From positions 11,459,001 to 11,523,000 of the forward strand of contig CP141147.1 in assembly GCA_035235625.1 (NCBI GenBank): 64,000 nucleotides of DNA. The letters are read 5' to 3'. The first letter of the stretch is position 1, and each line of letters starts with the position of its first letter. Below, piece by piece: positions 1 through 10,794 of the stretch. Below the pieces are notes generated by a model. That model was not told where the DNA came from and ran no database searches. It was given only the letters and a program-made list of their open reading frames with translations. The translations under genes and the position numbers were made by a program. Origin of the DNA: Saururus chinensis. Its lineage: Eukaryota; Streptophyta; Magnoliopsida; Piperales; Saururaceae.

Positions 1-1722
1 GTTTCCATTGAAGATCCTCTCTAAACTTGTTTGACTCATTTTGGTTTAGACTTTGATATGGATGGGTCCATTAGGGAAGTTAATATATTGCTTGACTCCA
101 CCCCTATCTTGGATCCAAACACATGGAAAACCAATGTGGGACCTTTGCGAGTTCCTGAATATAAGCTTGTCCTATCCACTGAACAACCACCAAAACTTGA
201 CCTGAAACCCTTAAATATGCCTTTTTAGGTCCTTGTAATACCTTGCCTGTTTTAATTTATTTTGACCTTGATTTAGATAGGAGGGTAAGCTACTTAGTGT
301 TATTCAAAAACACAAGACAACTTTAGGATGGACAATAGAAGATATCAAGGGAATAAGCCCTACTGTGTGTATTGTGTGTATGCATAGTATTCACCTTGAG
401 GAGAATGCAAAACCCACCCATGAGATGAAACACAGGCTTAACACTAACATGAAGGAGGTTGTCATAGCAGAAATTTTGAAACTATTAGATGTTGGCATAG
501 TCTATCCCATCTCAGATAGTACTTAGGTTTGCCCAGTTCAGGTTGTTCAAAAAAAGTCAGGAATCACAATAGTAAAAAATGACAATGATGTGTTAGTTCT
601 TACCCAAGTGACCACTGGGTGGCGAGTGTGTATTGACGGCCTAAACTTGAACATGGTCACAAGGCAAGATCACTTTCCCCTTCCATTTATTGATCAAATG
701 CTTGAGAGGTTGACTGGCCATAGTTATTATTGTTTCTTGGATGGATATTCTAGCTACAATCAGACCCCCATTTCTATAGAGGATCAAGAGAAAAGCACTT
801 TCACTTGTCCTTTTGGTACTTATGCTTATTGTCGGATGCCATTCAGTTCGTGTAAAGCACCCGCCACTTTTCAGCAGTGCATGATGAGTATATTTTCCGA
901 TATGATTGAGAGATTTCTTGAAGTCTTTATGGATGACTTTTTGTGTATGGGTCCTCTTTTGAGGAATGTTTACATCATTTGTCTCTTGTTCTAGCAAGGT
1001 GTAAAGAAACAAATTTTGTGCTAAATTGGGGAAAATGTCACTTTATAGTTTGCCAAAGAATAGTACTTGGGCATGTTGTTTCAAGTAGGGGCGTTGGGGT
1101 TGATAAGGCCAAAGTTGACTTGATTTCTAGTTTCCCTTCACCGAGGATGGTGAAGGAAGTTAGATCCTTTCTTGCCCATGTTGGGTTTTATAGGAGATTC
1201 ATTAAAGACTTTAGCAAAATTTTCCAACCCTTATGTGATTTACTTAGCAAAGATGTTGCTTTTGTCTTTGGTGATGCAAGTTAGCAAGCTTTTGATAAGC
1301 TCAAACAATTCTTAACATCTGCCCCCATCATCCAACCACTGATTGGAATTACCTTTTGAGCTTATATGTGTGATGCATCCGATTATGCAGTTGGAGTTGT
1401 CATAGGGCAGCGGGTGGATGAAATCCGCCATGTCATTTATTATGCTAGTCGAACTCTCAATGATGCTCAACTAGATTAATCAACCACTAAAAAGGAGTTG
1501 TTGGTTGTAGTGTTTACCCTAGACAAGTTCCATTCATATTTCTTAGGATCTAAAGTGATAGTGTTTTCAAATCATGCCGCTTTGAAGTATCTTCTTTCAA
1601 AGAAAGACACTAAACCCCACTTGATACATTGGGTCCTTTTGCTACAAGAATTTGATATTGAGATTGGAGATAATAAAGGTTTTGAAAATGTTGTAGTCAT
1701 CACTTGTCTAGGCTCATCGTAG
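1..1722 (+). pseudogene. Element A pol remnant: protease-RT linker, reverse transcriptase and RNase H
   Basis: Broken polyprotein of a Ty3/gypsy element. 31-228 encodes the linker that precedes RT. RT motifs run from about 340 to 1280: WTIEDIKGISPTV near 330, WRVCIDGLNLN near 620, DHFPLPFIDQMLERL near 670, YCFLDGYSSYNQ near 730, and the catalytic FMDD near 930. The frame shifts by one at about 945-950, right after FMDD. The thumb region (VRSFLAHVGFYRRFIKDF) ends at a TAG at 1282. RNase H follows with CDASDYAVGVV near 1370 and [19 protein letters not shown] near 1500, broken by stops near 1358 and 1477. At least one frameshift and four stops rule out function. Its enzyme would have copied element RNA into cDNA in virus-like particles. 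Confidence 0.88.
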
Positions 1723-3087
1723 AGTCAATTGATGAGCCCCTGCCCCTGAATGATCCTTTTGCTGATAAAAACTTTTAGCAATATCCAAGTTACTTTGATA
1801 TGCCGATATTGTCAATTATCTTGTTATCGGTCAACTTCCTAGACATTAGATTAAGCAAGATAAATCTAAATTCTTTGCTGAGGTTAAGCATTTTTTTTGG
1901 GATGATCCATACTTCTTTTAAGTATTGCCCATATCAGGTCATTAGTAGATGTGTGCCAGACAAAGTTTCATAGTATTATTTCCTTTGCCAGGCACATGCG
2001 TGTGGTAGTCATTTTGGTGTCAAGAAGACTACTGCAAAGATCTTGCAATGTGGTTTCTATTGGCCTACACTTTTTAGAGACACCCATGACTTTTGTACTA
2101 AATGTGACCGTTGCCAACATATGGGTACTATCTCTCATAGAAATATGATACCCAGTACTAACATTCTTATTGTTGAACTCTTTGATGTTTGGGGTATTGA
2201 CTTTATGGGCCCATTTCCGCCATCGTTTTGTTATATGTACATCCTTGTTGTTGTTGATCATGTATCCAAGTGGGCTGAGGCAGTTCCATGTATAACAAAT
2301 GATCACGAGGTTGTGGTCCGGTTTTTGAAAGAAAATGTTTTTTCTCATTTCAGTACTCCTCGTGCAATCATAAGTGATGGGGGTACTCATTTTTGTAATA
2401 GAGCATTTAATTCATTAATAAAAAAGTATTCCATTGCTCATAAAATTTCAACCCCTTTTCATCCACAAACAAATGGACAAGTAGAAGTTTCCAATGGGGA
2501 GATTAAACGCATTTTAGAGGAAATAGTTTGACCTGATCATAAGGATTGGTCATAATTATTAAATGATGCTTTTTGGGCTTATCAAATAACCTTTAAACTC
2601 CAATTGGAATGTCTCCCTATAGACTTGTCTTTGAGAAGGCATGTCATTTACCTGAGGAATTGGAACATCGTGCTTATTGGGCTATCACAAAGCTTTTAAC
2701 TTTGATATGAAATTAGCTGGGTCACATTGTCAGTTGCAACTCAATGAGTTGGAAGAGATGCACATTTATGCTTATGAGAATGCAAAAATTTATAAAGAAA
2801 GGGTTAAGTGTTTCATGGTAAATTAATTTTGCAAGTCCTTTGAACCTAATTAGAAAGTATTGCTATACAATTCTAGGTTGCATCTCTTTCCAAGAAAATG
2901 ATGTTCTAGATGGTTTGGTCCCTTTATTGTGACACAAGTGTTTCCCCATGGGGCTGTTGAGATCCCAAATCCTAAAGATGACAGTGTTTTCAAAGTTAAC
3001 GATCAAAGGGAAAAGCCATACTTTTAGGAAGTGATTGATAGGGATGAGATAATTGAGACCTTAGAAAACCCTGTCTATCCTGAGTGA
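1723..3087 (+). pseudogene. Element A integrase remnant and end of polyprotein
   Basis: Continuation of the element A polyprotein. A zinc-binding HHCC region is readable at about 1990-2120 (two histidines in ACGSHFGVKK context, then CTKCDRCQ). The catalytic core has all three acidic positions: GIDFMGPF near 2195, IISDGGTHF near 2370 and QVEVSNGEIKR near 2480. The open frame ends with TGA at 2529-2531; after that only fragments can be followed through several shifts, ending in NPVYPE and a TGA at 3085-3087. Integrase would insert the element cDNA into chromosomes; this copy is dead. There is no chromodomain visible after the core, which fits the Athila/Tat group rather than a chromovirus. Confidence 0.85.
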
Positions 3088-4266
3088 ATTGTGGGGTAGG
3101 TCTGGCTGAAGACATAATATTTAGCGCTTTAGGGAGGTAACCCTATTTTTTTGTGCTTTATTTGTTTAGTTTGTCTTAGTTGTTTTATTACTTACCTATT
3201 TTTTTATCTTTGTGTTCTATTATAATCTAGGTTTGGGGGTGCTTATCTGCTATTTTCATTAGTTACCCTTAGTTGATTATTGCTAGCTTCTTGCCAATTA
3301 TTGCTTACTTTTGACAGTGATAGAACCATAGCAGTGCACAATCAACAGAGGTAATATATTTTCTTTCTTTATTTTACTCTTACTTTTATTGAACATTGCA
3401 ATTCGCCTTTATTTTAAAATATTGAGGACAATGTTTAGTTTAGGTTTGGGGGTGTAGAAAGATATTTTCGATAGTTGTTTGTGTTGTAGTTTTAGCTATT
3501 ATGTTTAGTGATATAAAATTTGAAAAAATTAAAAATGAAATAACAAGCTATTTACATTGATGCTCCTTTAGATATGTGGCTTTGTTTAAAGATATCAAGT
3601 GGTTTAGACAATAGTATATAACTTGACTGATTAAATTACTTTTATTTAGATTACATCATATTGGTAGTTTGTGATCCTATTTTGCAAAACTCGTAAGACA
3701 TTTGTCTAAGTGAGAATGTGAAACCTTGATTATGGTCTTTCATCTTAATGGATATCACTGAATCTAAGTAAAGCTTTCTTGTGAGTAAAACATTTGTATG
3801 ATCTAGTAGTACCCAGGTTATCATGATAGAGTGATGCACTTGACTATACTGTGGTTGTAGATCATTCTAGGACTTTTTATTATCATAATTAAAGTTGATT
3901 GTACAATATGCTAAAAAGAAAAAAATTTAAGTAAAAAAAAAGAGAAAAATATTGAGTGAAAAAATTGAATGAAAAAAAATTGCAAAGAGCTAAAAAAATT
4001 TGCCTCACTAGGCACAGGGTGTTCGAATCCAAATATAGAGCTGACTAATTTATGACATGCTTAACCTTGTAGCCTATTTGGTTCAAGTTATTAAGCATAA
4101 GGGGTGTTTCAACACCTAGTGCCCTGAGCCAATTGGATTGGGAGTCACTGGCCTAACACTTGTTATGAGGTCTTATAGAAAGCTTAAGATGGCTAAGCCT
4201 TACATATGTCATGTCAGTTGAGCATAGAAGTCTAGTAGCATATTATGCAGTTATATCCTGAATGGG
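3088..4266 (+). other. Element A 3' non-coding tail, part 1
   Basis: No protein is encoded. The stretch holds conserved boxes that also occur, inverted, in element B: a GTCTGGCTGAAGAC box with GGGAGGTAACCC at 3099-3143 just after the stop codon, two purine-rich AGGTTTGGGGGTG boxes at 3229-3241 and 3442-3454, and a block around 4005-4160 (AGGGGTGTTTCAACACCTAG, then CACTGGCCTAAC). The rest is AT-rich with A-runs near 3905-3990. It is interrupted by element B at 4267 and resumes at 10221. Confidence 0.7.
4262..4266. repeat. Left copy of 5-base target site duplication of element B
   Basis: ATGGG lies directly left of element B and again directly right of its LTR at 10221-10225. Removing B plus one copy restores a continuous element A tail (CCTGA-ATGGG-TTGTCGGG). 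Five bases is the normal duplication size for LTR elements. A five-base match can occur by chance, so this is supported mainly by the restored continuity. Confidence 0.55.
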
Positions 4267-6051
4267 TTTTGCTAGTCCTCGAGCAAAACAAAGTAAAACA
4301 GAACAACTAATCTAGAAAAATAAATGAATGTCACTTTCGTAGGGAATCACGATTGCATTTAGCGTATGCAACAAGCCTTTAAACCCCTAGGTGTCCCTAG
4401 TTGGACGAGTTGTGTCTCGTGAGGGTTTGTAGCAATGATACCCACAAACATCTAAACCTAAGAAAATAAATAAAACAAAACAAAAAAACAAAAATTCTAA
4501 AAATAATCTTCTCTTAAAAACACACAACTATTTTTAAAAAGAACCAACCAAAAATACTTGAAACAAGTAAATAATATCGATCTGATCACTTTCAAGTAAG
4601 GAATCATCCATTCTATAACTTCATCTTAAAACTAATTGTGCAGCTACATATATACATTTCAAAAACATAAAGTGTAGAAACTTTGTAGTCATACAATTTC
4701 AGTCTCTATTAACAAGCATATCTTATGTGACCCATTAACCAAGCTCATTAAAGCTCACTAACTCAAAAATATAACAATGACAATCTTTCATCTTTAACAT
4801 CTCATAATAAAACCTTATGTAATAGCCATCAAATTTAAATTAAATTCAGGGAATAAGAACATAATATACCTCAAAATATGACTTGTGCAATACTTAGTTC
4901 TATTAAGCTTTCTAAATAGTCCATGTAACAAGCGTTAGGCCAGTGTCCCTAATCCAGTTGGCTCAAGGCACTAGGTGTTGAAACACCCCTCAGGCTTAGT
5001 AACTCAAACTATAAAGGCTACAGAACCAAGTAAGTCATATAAGAATTTATCTCAACTTTTCACTTTTTTACACGATCCCTTATACTTGCCTAGGCACAAG
5101 GTCTAGTTACTCAGTGAAAAGAGAGACAAACCTTTACTCTTTTTTTTCATCAATTTTTTTTTCAATCAATCTATTTTTTTTCCTTTTTTTTTCATTCTCT
5201 TTTCTTCTATAATCTTTTTTTCATTCTTTTTTCATTACACACTTATCCCATTTTTTTTCAAATAATAGCCAATCATAAAGATCTATCATAAAACATTAAA
5301 AATTACTCAATTGCCAAGTTTTTAAAAATATGCTTAGTTAAAGATATCCCACAAAGATTACAAGTAATAAATCATAAAATTATATTCCTACAAGTTTTAA
5401 GTGTGTGAAATGTGATTTAAAAATATAAGCACAATTATCCAAGATAAAGAAAATAAAATAGAAATTACTCACTTAATCGCTTTCATCACTTAATTAATTA
5501 CTTGAACTTTCTTCATGAAATTGATCTCTTTAAAAACAGATATACGCTTTTAAAAGAAAATAAACGATAAAAACCACATAAAACAAAACTCAAGAAATAA
5601 CAAAAAAAAAAAAAACTCTAAAACATCCTAAAAGAAAAATAAGAAAGAAAAATATCTTTCTACACCCCCAAACCTAAACTGAACATTGTCCTCAATGTAA
5701 AAGAAAATATATACTACAATGACAAGAATAAGTAAGAGAGAGAAAGAAAGATATCACCTGAAGGCAGAACTAATCCACTAATCTGAAAATGAAGTACATA
5801 GGATTGAGAGAAAAGAAATAAATTATAAGTGATGAGCATTCCCCCAAACCTAAAGTACTACATCCAACAAAAGAAACAGAAACTCTTATAAGGAAAAAAA
5901 AATAAAAGCTGAGAAAAATAAGTAAATAAAACCTAAATGAAGCAAAGAAAATAAAAGGAAGGAAAAGAAATATATCAAAAACATGGGTTGCCTCCCAAGA
6001 AGCGCTAAGTTTATTGTCTTCAGCCAGACAATGCCAACATTCTCAAATATA
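4267..6051 (-). other. Element B 3' non-coding tail
   Basis: Homologous on the minus strand to the element A tail. The GTCTGGCTGAAGAC/GGGAGGCAACCC box lies at 5985-6029, purine boxes (AGGTTTGGGGG) at 5839-5851 and 5663-5675, the GGTGTTTCAACACCTAGTGC-type block at about 4925-5105, and a block of about 170 bases at 4267-4440 that matches 10618-10780 of element A. Between these it is AT-rich with long T runs on the plus strand (about 5140-5265). A weak 81-codon open frame at 5886-6131 overlaps the box and is not considered a gene. Confidence 0.7.
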
Positions 6052-8610
6052 TCAAGGTGGTTGGTAGATATTGGCATTGGCTCTTCTCTTAAGTCTCCAA
6101 AAGGATGATTCAAAAAAATTAGAAGGTACAACTTGATTATAGGTTGATGCTACAAAAGATAGACCTCTATCATAAGCATCAAATCTAAAATTGTCTACCA
6201 TAAAACATTCAGCATTTGAGATTGAAGGTAAATTTTTAGACACATCAAAAACATGTAGGTGCACTTTCATGTTCCCAAAGGTCATCTCCATTACTCTCAT
6301 CCTACAATTTATGCATGCATTAGCTGTGGCAAGGAAAGGGCGACCTAAAATGATAGGAATCTGATGTGTGGAGTTGACACCGGTTTCCATATCCAAGACA
6401 ATAAAATCAACAGGGAAAAAGAACCGGTCAACTTTCACTAAGGCATCCTCAATGACTCCTCGAGGCTTACGCACAGAACGATCGGCTAGCTGCAAGATAA
6501 CTGATGTAGGCTGCAATTCACCTAACCCTAATTTCTCATACACCGAGTAAGGGAGTAAATTGACACTCGCACCAAGGTCAAGGAGGGCTCTATGAATGGA
6601 GCGATTGCCTATGACACAAGAAATAGTGGGCACTCCAGGGTCCTTATACTTAGGTGGGGTGTCAAACTTCAAAAGAGAGCTAACTTGCTCGGTGACGAAG
6701 ACCTTCTTAGACACATGGGTCTTAGATTTACGCTTTTGAGTACATAGGTCTTTGAGGAGCTTAGCATAAGCAGGGACTTGCTTAATGGCTTCTAAGAGAG
6801 GGAGATTAATTTTGACTTGTTTAAAAGTCTCAAGAATATCATCCATCTTAGATGTGTTCTTCCTAAATGTTGGGGCCATGTCAAGACACTGAGGAAAAGG
6901 TGCCCTAGGGATGTAAGATCCCTCTAAAGTGGTCTTAGGCTGTGGCTCTGAGGAAGGGGAAGGGGATACAAACTCCTTCTCATGTGGTGCACTAACTTCT
7001 ACTTGAGGCTCATTAGGGGCTGCCCTCTTTAACTCCTCACTTCTATCATTTGTCACTAGTGTCCCCCCAACACTCTTATCAACAATCTTCCCACTCCTAA
7101 GGGTCATAATGGAATTAACATGTTCATTAGAGGGAGGAACTCCCTCTACCTGAAATTGACCTTTAGGGTTTTGTAGAGGTTGACTTGGCAATGTCCCCAT
7201 CTCTCTCTTATTGATAGCATTGACTAGTTGTCCAATTTGGGCTTCTAACTTTGCTATAGATTGTGTGTGAGAGTGAAGGAGTTGGGATTGGGATTTAATG
7301 CCTTGGAGGGCACTCAAGACCTTTTCTTCAAATCTTGGACTCCTATTGGGTTGGACATATGGATGTTGGACTTGAGGTTGGTGGATATGGGCTGGTGGGA
7401 CTTGGAATGGTTGCCTAAGAACTTGGTTACCCATAACCCCTTGGTTTTGTGCCCGCCAGGAAAAGTTAGGATGATTCCTCCACCCAGGGTTATATGTGTT
7501 TGAAAGTGGATTATTCTCAGCCCTAGGGAAGGATTGGGTAGCATTAACAAGGTCTTGGACAAGCTCCGGAAATTGAGAGGCAGAGGGGCACTCCATGATA
7601 GTATGGGCTGGGCTAAGGCATATTGTGCATGCATCTTGAGTTAAGGGAGTGGGCTGATGTGTTGAAGTCATAAGGAGGTCAAGCTTCCTAATTAAAGTAT
7701 CAACTTTAAAGGAGATGTCTAATGGGTTTTTGACTTCATACAAGCCACCCCTAGAGGGGGCATTGTTTAAGGTAGATAGGCCACTCTCATTTCTATTCAA
7801 CCCAGCATGTTGAAGAGAATTTTCACTCAAGTCCTCAAAAAGTTTCCATGCCTCATTTTTATTTTTTAGCAAAAAGGTACCCCCACAACTTGTATCAACA
7901 AGATGACGATTTTGTTTAGTAAGACCCTCATAAAAACGGTGCACTAATTGCCACTTAGGGACAGCATGATGAGGACACCTCTTAAGAAGGTCCTTAAGTC
8001 TATCCCAACTCTCATGGAACTGTTCAGTGGGAAGTTGGGCAAAAGTGGTTATGGCCTTTTTCATTTGGTTGGTCTTACCTATGGGGAAGTATTTTTTTAG
8101 GAACTCTTGTTGCATTTGGGCCTAAGTTGTGATGGTGTCTGGCTCTAAAGAGTGAAGCCATTCCTTAGCCTTATCTTTCAATGTGAAAGGGAAAAGGCGA
8201 AGTTTAACAGCTTCATCGGTTAAATTTGAGAGCTTAAAAGTTGTGCATATTTCCAAGAAGTCATCTAGGTGCCTATACGGGTTTTTATTATTAAGTCGAT
8301 AAAAAGATAAAAGCATTTGAATGACATTGGGCTTAATTTCATAATTTTGTGCAGCAACCGCTGGCAACCTAATGCATGAAGGGGAGGTATACTCATTGTG
8401 AGTGTAATACTCCCTTAGAGCTTTGAGTGGTGCATCTACTAACTGATGTTCAGTCATGATGATGGTAGAGGTAGTGTGGGTGGAGGAATTGGTGGGAGAG
8501 TTAGGGGGTGTAGGGATGTAGGTCGAGGGCAACTCAGATCTCCTAGATGTCCGCTCAGGCTCAGGGTCAAACGGTACTAATCGGGGGAGGAAGGAGCGAC
8601 GACCACGCAT
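6052..8610 (-). pseudogene. Element B gag-protease polyprotein, one in-frame stop
   Basis: One long frame of about 850 codons broken by a single TAG at 8122-8124, where relatives have a tryptophan codon (TGG), so one base change would explain it. The likely start is the methionine of MRGRRSFLPRLVPFD at 8610; an upstream in-frame ATG at 8628 is less like the family. Gag shows YRHLDDFLEICTTFK and DKAKEWLHSLEP, then a zinc knuckle CTICLSPAHTIMEC (C-x2-C-x4-H-x4-C) near 7590-7635. The aspartic protease follows with LLDLGASVNLLPYSVY near 6535-6580; DLGAS in place of D-S/T-G is usual in this lineage. ILGRPFLATA near 6320 is the second protease landmark. The frame closes with TGA and no RT follows. 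Confidence 0.85.
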
Positions 8611-8888
8611 ATACCACAAACACACCACACAATTTTAAGTGTGAAAAGGGAAAAGGGAAGCAAAAATAACAAAGAAAAAAAAATAAAAAGGGAAAAAGAT
8701 CTTGCAAACCGAAGAGAAGATTGTCAATGTCCACTTGTGGCCACAAGTGTAGAGAGCACCTTCAACTCAACCTACAAGATCAAATTTAAAAAAGGTAAGA
8801 AACTAAGAATTAACCTAAACAATAAGTAAACTGAAATTAAAATATCTAGAATTATCCTAAAGCTAATTTAGTAACAAATCAACACCGT

Positions 8889-8905
8889 CCCCGGCAACGG
8901 CGCCA
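8889..8905 (-). promoter_or_regulatory. Primer binding site, tRNA-Asp type, of element B
   Basis: The plus strand reads CCCCGGCAACGGCGCCA, identical to the 3' end (with CCA) of plant tRNA-Asp as I recall it. On the element's own strand this is TGGCGCCGTTGCCGGGG, the complement, where the tRNA would prime minus-strand synthesis. It lies six bases inside the LTR end at 8912, as expected. This is not a tRNA gene. Confidence 0.9.
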
Positions 8906-8911
8906 AAAACT

Positions 8912-10220
8912 TGATCGTTTATAATTAAACCCTTTGCAAGTGTACAAGGTAATTGTACTAGGATGAGTATTTAAGGGTTGTCGAACCTCAGGGACGGATG
9001 AATTATTACTAAATCAAAATAGGAATTTGCTAATTGAAAACTAAAACAACTTAAACTTAAATTAAGTAAAGGAAAAGAAAACAACTAGTTTAAAAATAAG
9101 AGATTAATATGATAGATTTTACTTAGGAAATCGAATCCACTATAGAACCATAACAATTCCTTAACTTTTAATCTAAATCTAGTGTGAATATGAACAAGTA
9201 TTCTCAGCTACAAGCTAGAATTACTTCAGAAAGAATCATTAATTAATTTCCATGGCATGAACTATCTTCGATAATAGCACGAATCATCTACACTAAATAG
9301 CTATAGATATGACCCGTCTAATCTTAGTATAACTCATCCAAGTCCTTAATTATATGAACATTAAAACTATTGTATGACCATCTCATCTAAATCACAAAAA
9401 TTAGAATTGATAAAAATATCAAAACCACATCAATCTATCATCTACAAAACAATAAATCAACATAGATTTGATTAAACATGAAAAGCTCTTCCAATAAAAA
9501 GGAAATCCTTATCATACAATTGTCATAATTCACAACTGAGATCTAAATTAAAAAGAAAAGAAACTGAAACTTATCTATAGCTTCATCAACTCCTAAGTAA
9601 AAGAAAAGTTTAGCCTTCCATGGTAGAAGAAAGCACTTGAATCTCCATTGAAAGCTTTGGGTTTTTCTCCATCTTCTTCTTCCTTCTTCTCTTCAGAAAA
9701 TTTACTTGTTAACCTCTAATTTCGTGCCAATTATGTCTTTATATAGGCATAAGATCCGTAGGAAGGAGTCCAATATGAAAAAGACTCAAAATTGACTGAA
9801 ATAAGGAAACTGCGCGTTATCCCGTTCGAACGCCCTGCATGCCCGTTCGAACGCCTATACTGCATTTTTCATCAAAATCATGTTATCCCGTTCTAATGCC
9901 TTGCAGGACCGTTTGAACGGATACACTGTTTCTGCAATCTGGACAGTTTTTCTGAATAGTCAGTTTTCTGTTCATTAAGCTCATATTACCTACAAAGCAT
10001 AAAATATCTCATTTTAGACATGTAGAATATTACTAAAATTCCAACTTGATTCAAATACATATCTAAACTACTAATAACTACAAAATTATTAATAACTAAA
10101 CTAAAATACTAATATCTATATTAATCTAAATAAACCATAACTAACTTTAAATTAACCTAATCTATACTAGCAAATAAGGTAAAAAGGCATATAAAATAGA
10201 TATATATTTCGTACTTATCA
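8912..10220 (-). repeat. 5' LTR of element B
   Basis: On the minus strand it begins TGATAAGTACG at 10220 and ends ACGATCA at 8912, giving TG...CA ends and 1,309 bases. Its inner end is next to the tRNA-Asp primer site; its outer end abuts the duplicated ATGGG. It contains a TATA-like box (9745-9738), the common CCCTGAGGTTCGACAACC segment near its 3' end, and two CGTTCGAACG dyad units at 9820-9930. No second copy of this LTR exists in the window. Confidence 0.85.
9738..9745 (-). promoter_or_regulatory. TATA box of element B LTR
   Basis: The minus strand reads TATATAAA about 830 bases before the LTR's 3' end, with a mixed-sequence leader behind it. This is a plausible core promoter for the element transcript, from sequence match only. 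Confidence 0.5.
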
Positions 10221-10794
10221 ATGGGTTGTCGGGTGATCTAGGTTGTTTTACTTTTCAATGAGGGTTTTGCATGTTTCTCTCTTGAGGATGAATGAATACT
10301 AATGTCCATTTTTTTAGTGTAAAAATTGCTAAGTTGATGTGAGACACATTGAGTTGTTAGGTTCATGAGATTGAGATTGTATAATTACTTAGCAATGTCT
10401 GTTTTTAAAAAAGTTATTATATTATGTATGAGCTCTTGTCACCACTATGAAGTTGTTAGAGTGAATTTTAATTTCAAAAGTTTCATTTTACGATGTGTTG
10501 CATATATTATGATTGATTTTGCTAAACAGACTTACATGTTTTAGAGGAGCAAATTTCAAAACTTTCATTGGTTTTAATTTTAATTTTGTTTTGTAGTTTT
10601 GAATTTTGTAGGTATATTCATTACAAACGCTCACAAGACTATAACTCATCCACTAGTATAAGCTAGGGGTTTAAAGGCTTGTTGTATTTGCTAAATGCAA
10701 TCGAGATTTCCTGCAGAAGGAGTAGTTAGTTTTGTTTTCTGTGTTTTTATTTTAGTTTTGCTTGAGGACTAAAAAATGTAGGTTTGGGGGTGTT
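10221..10794 (+). other. Element A 3' tail, part 2, with terminal polypurine tract
   Basis: Continuation of the element A tail after the inserted element B. The segment 10618-10780 matches 4440-4267 of element B in inverse orientation (GGGGTTTAAAGGCTTGTTG, then a GAGGACTA stretch). AGGTTTGGGGGTG at 10780-10792 lies directly before the 3' LTR and is the expected plus-strand primer (polypurine tract). ATGGG at 10221-10225 is the right target duplication of element B. No coding sequence. Confidence 0.7.

Larger units (their letters stand above)
4267..10220 (-). mobile_element. Element B: gag-protease-only Athila/Tat-type retrotransposon with a single LTR, nested in element A
   Basis: Read on the minus strand the order is LTR (10220-8912), tRNA-Asp primer site (8905-8889), leader, gag and protease (8610-6052), then the same 3' tail boxes as element A. 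RT, RNase H and integrase are absent: the protease frame ends 22 bases before the box that in element A follows the end of pol. The tail stops at 4267 just short of where the last purine tract and the 3' LTR should be, yet ATGGG flanks both sides. It therefore resembles a non-autonomous gag-carrying element (the kind called TR-GAG) that would have needed a partner's RT and integrase. The near-intact frame suggests it is younger than element A. Confidence 0.8.

Noticed and set aside
1968..2390. 140-codon minus-strand frame
   Set aside because: Shadow of the element A integrase on the plus strand.
8889..8905. Sequence identical to the 3' end of a tRNA
   Set aside because: Only the last 17 bases including CCA are present, and they sit next to an LTR end, so it is a primer binding site, not a tRNA gene.
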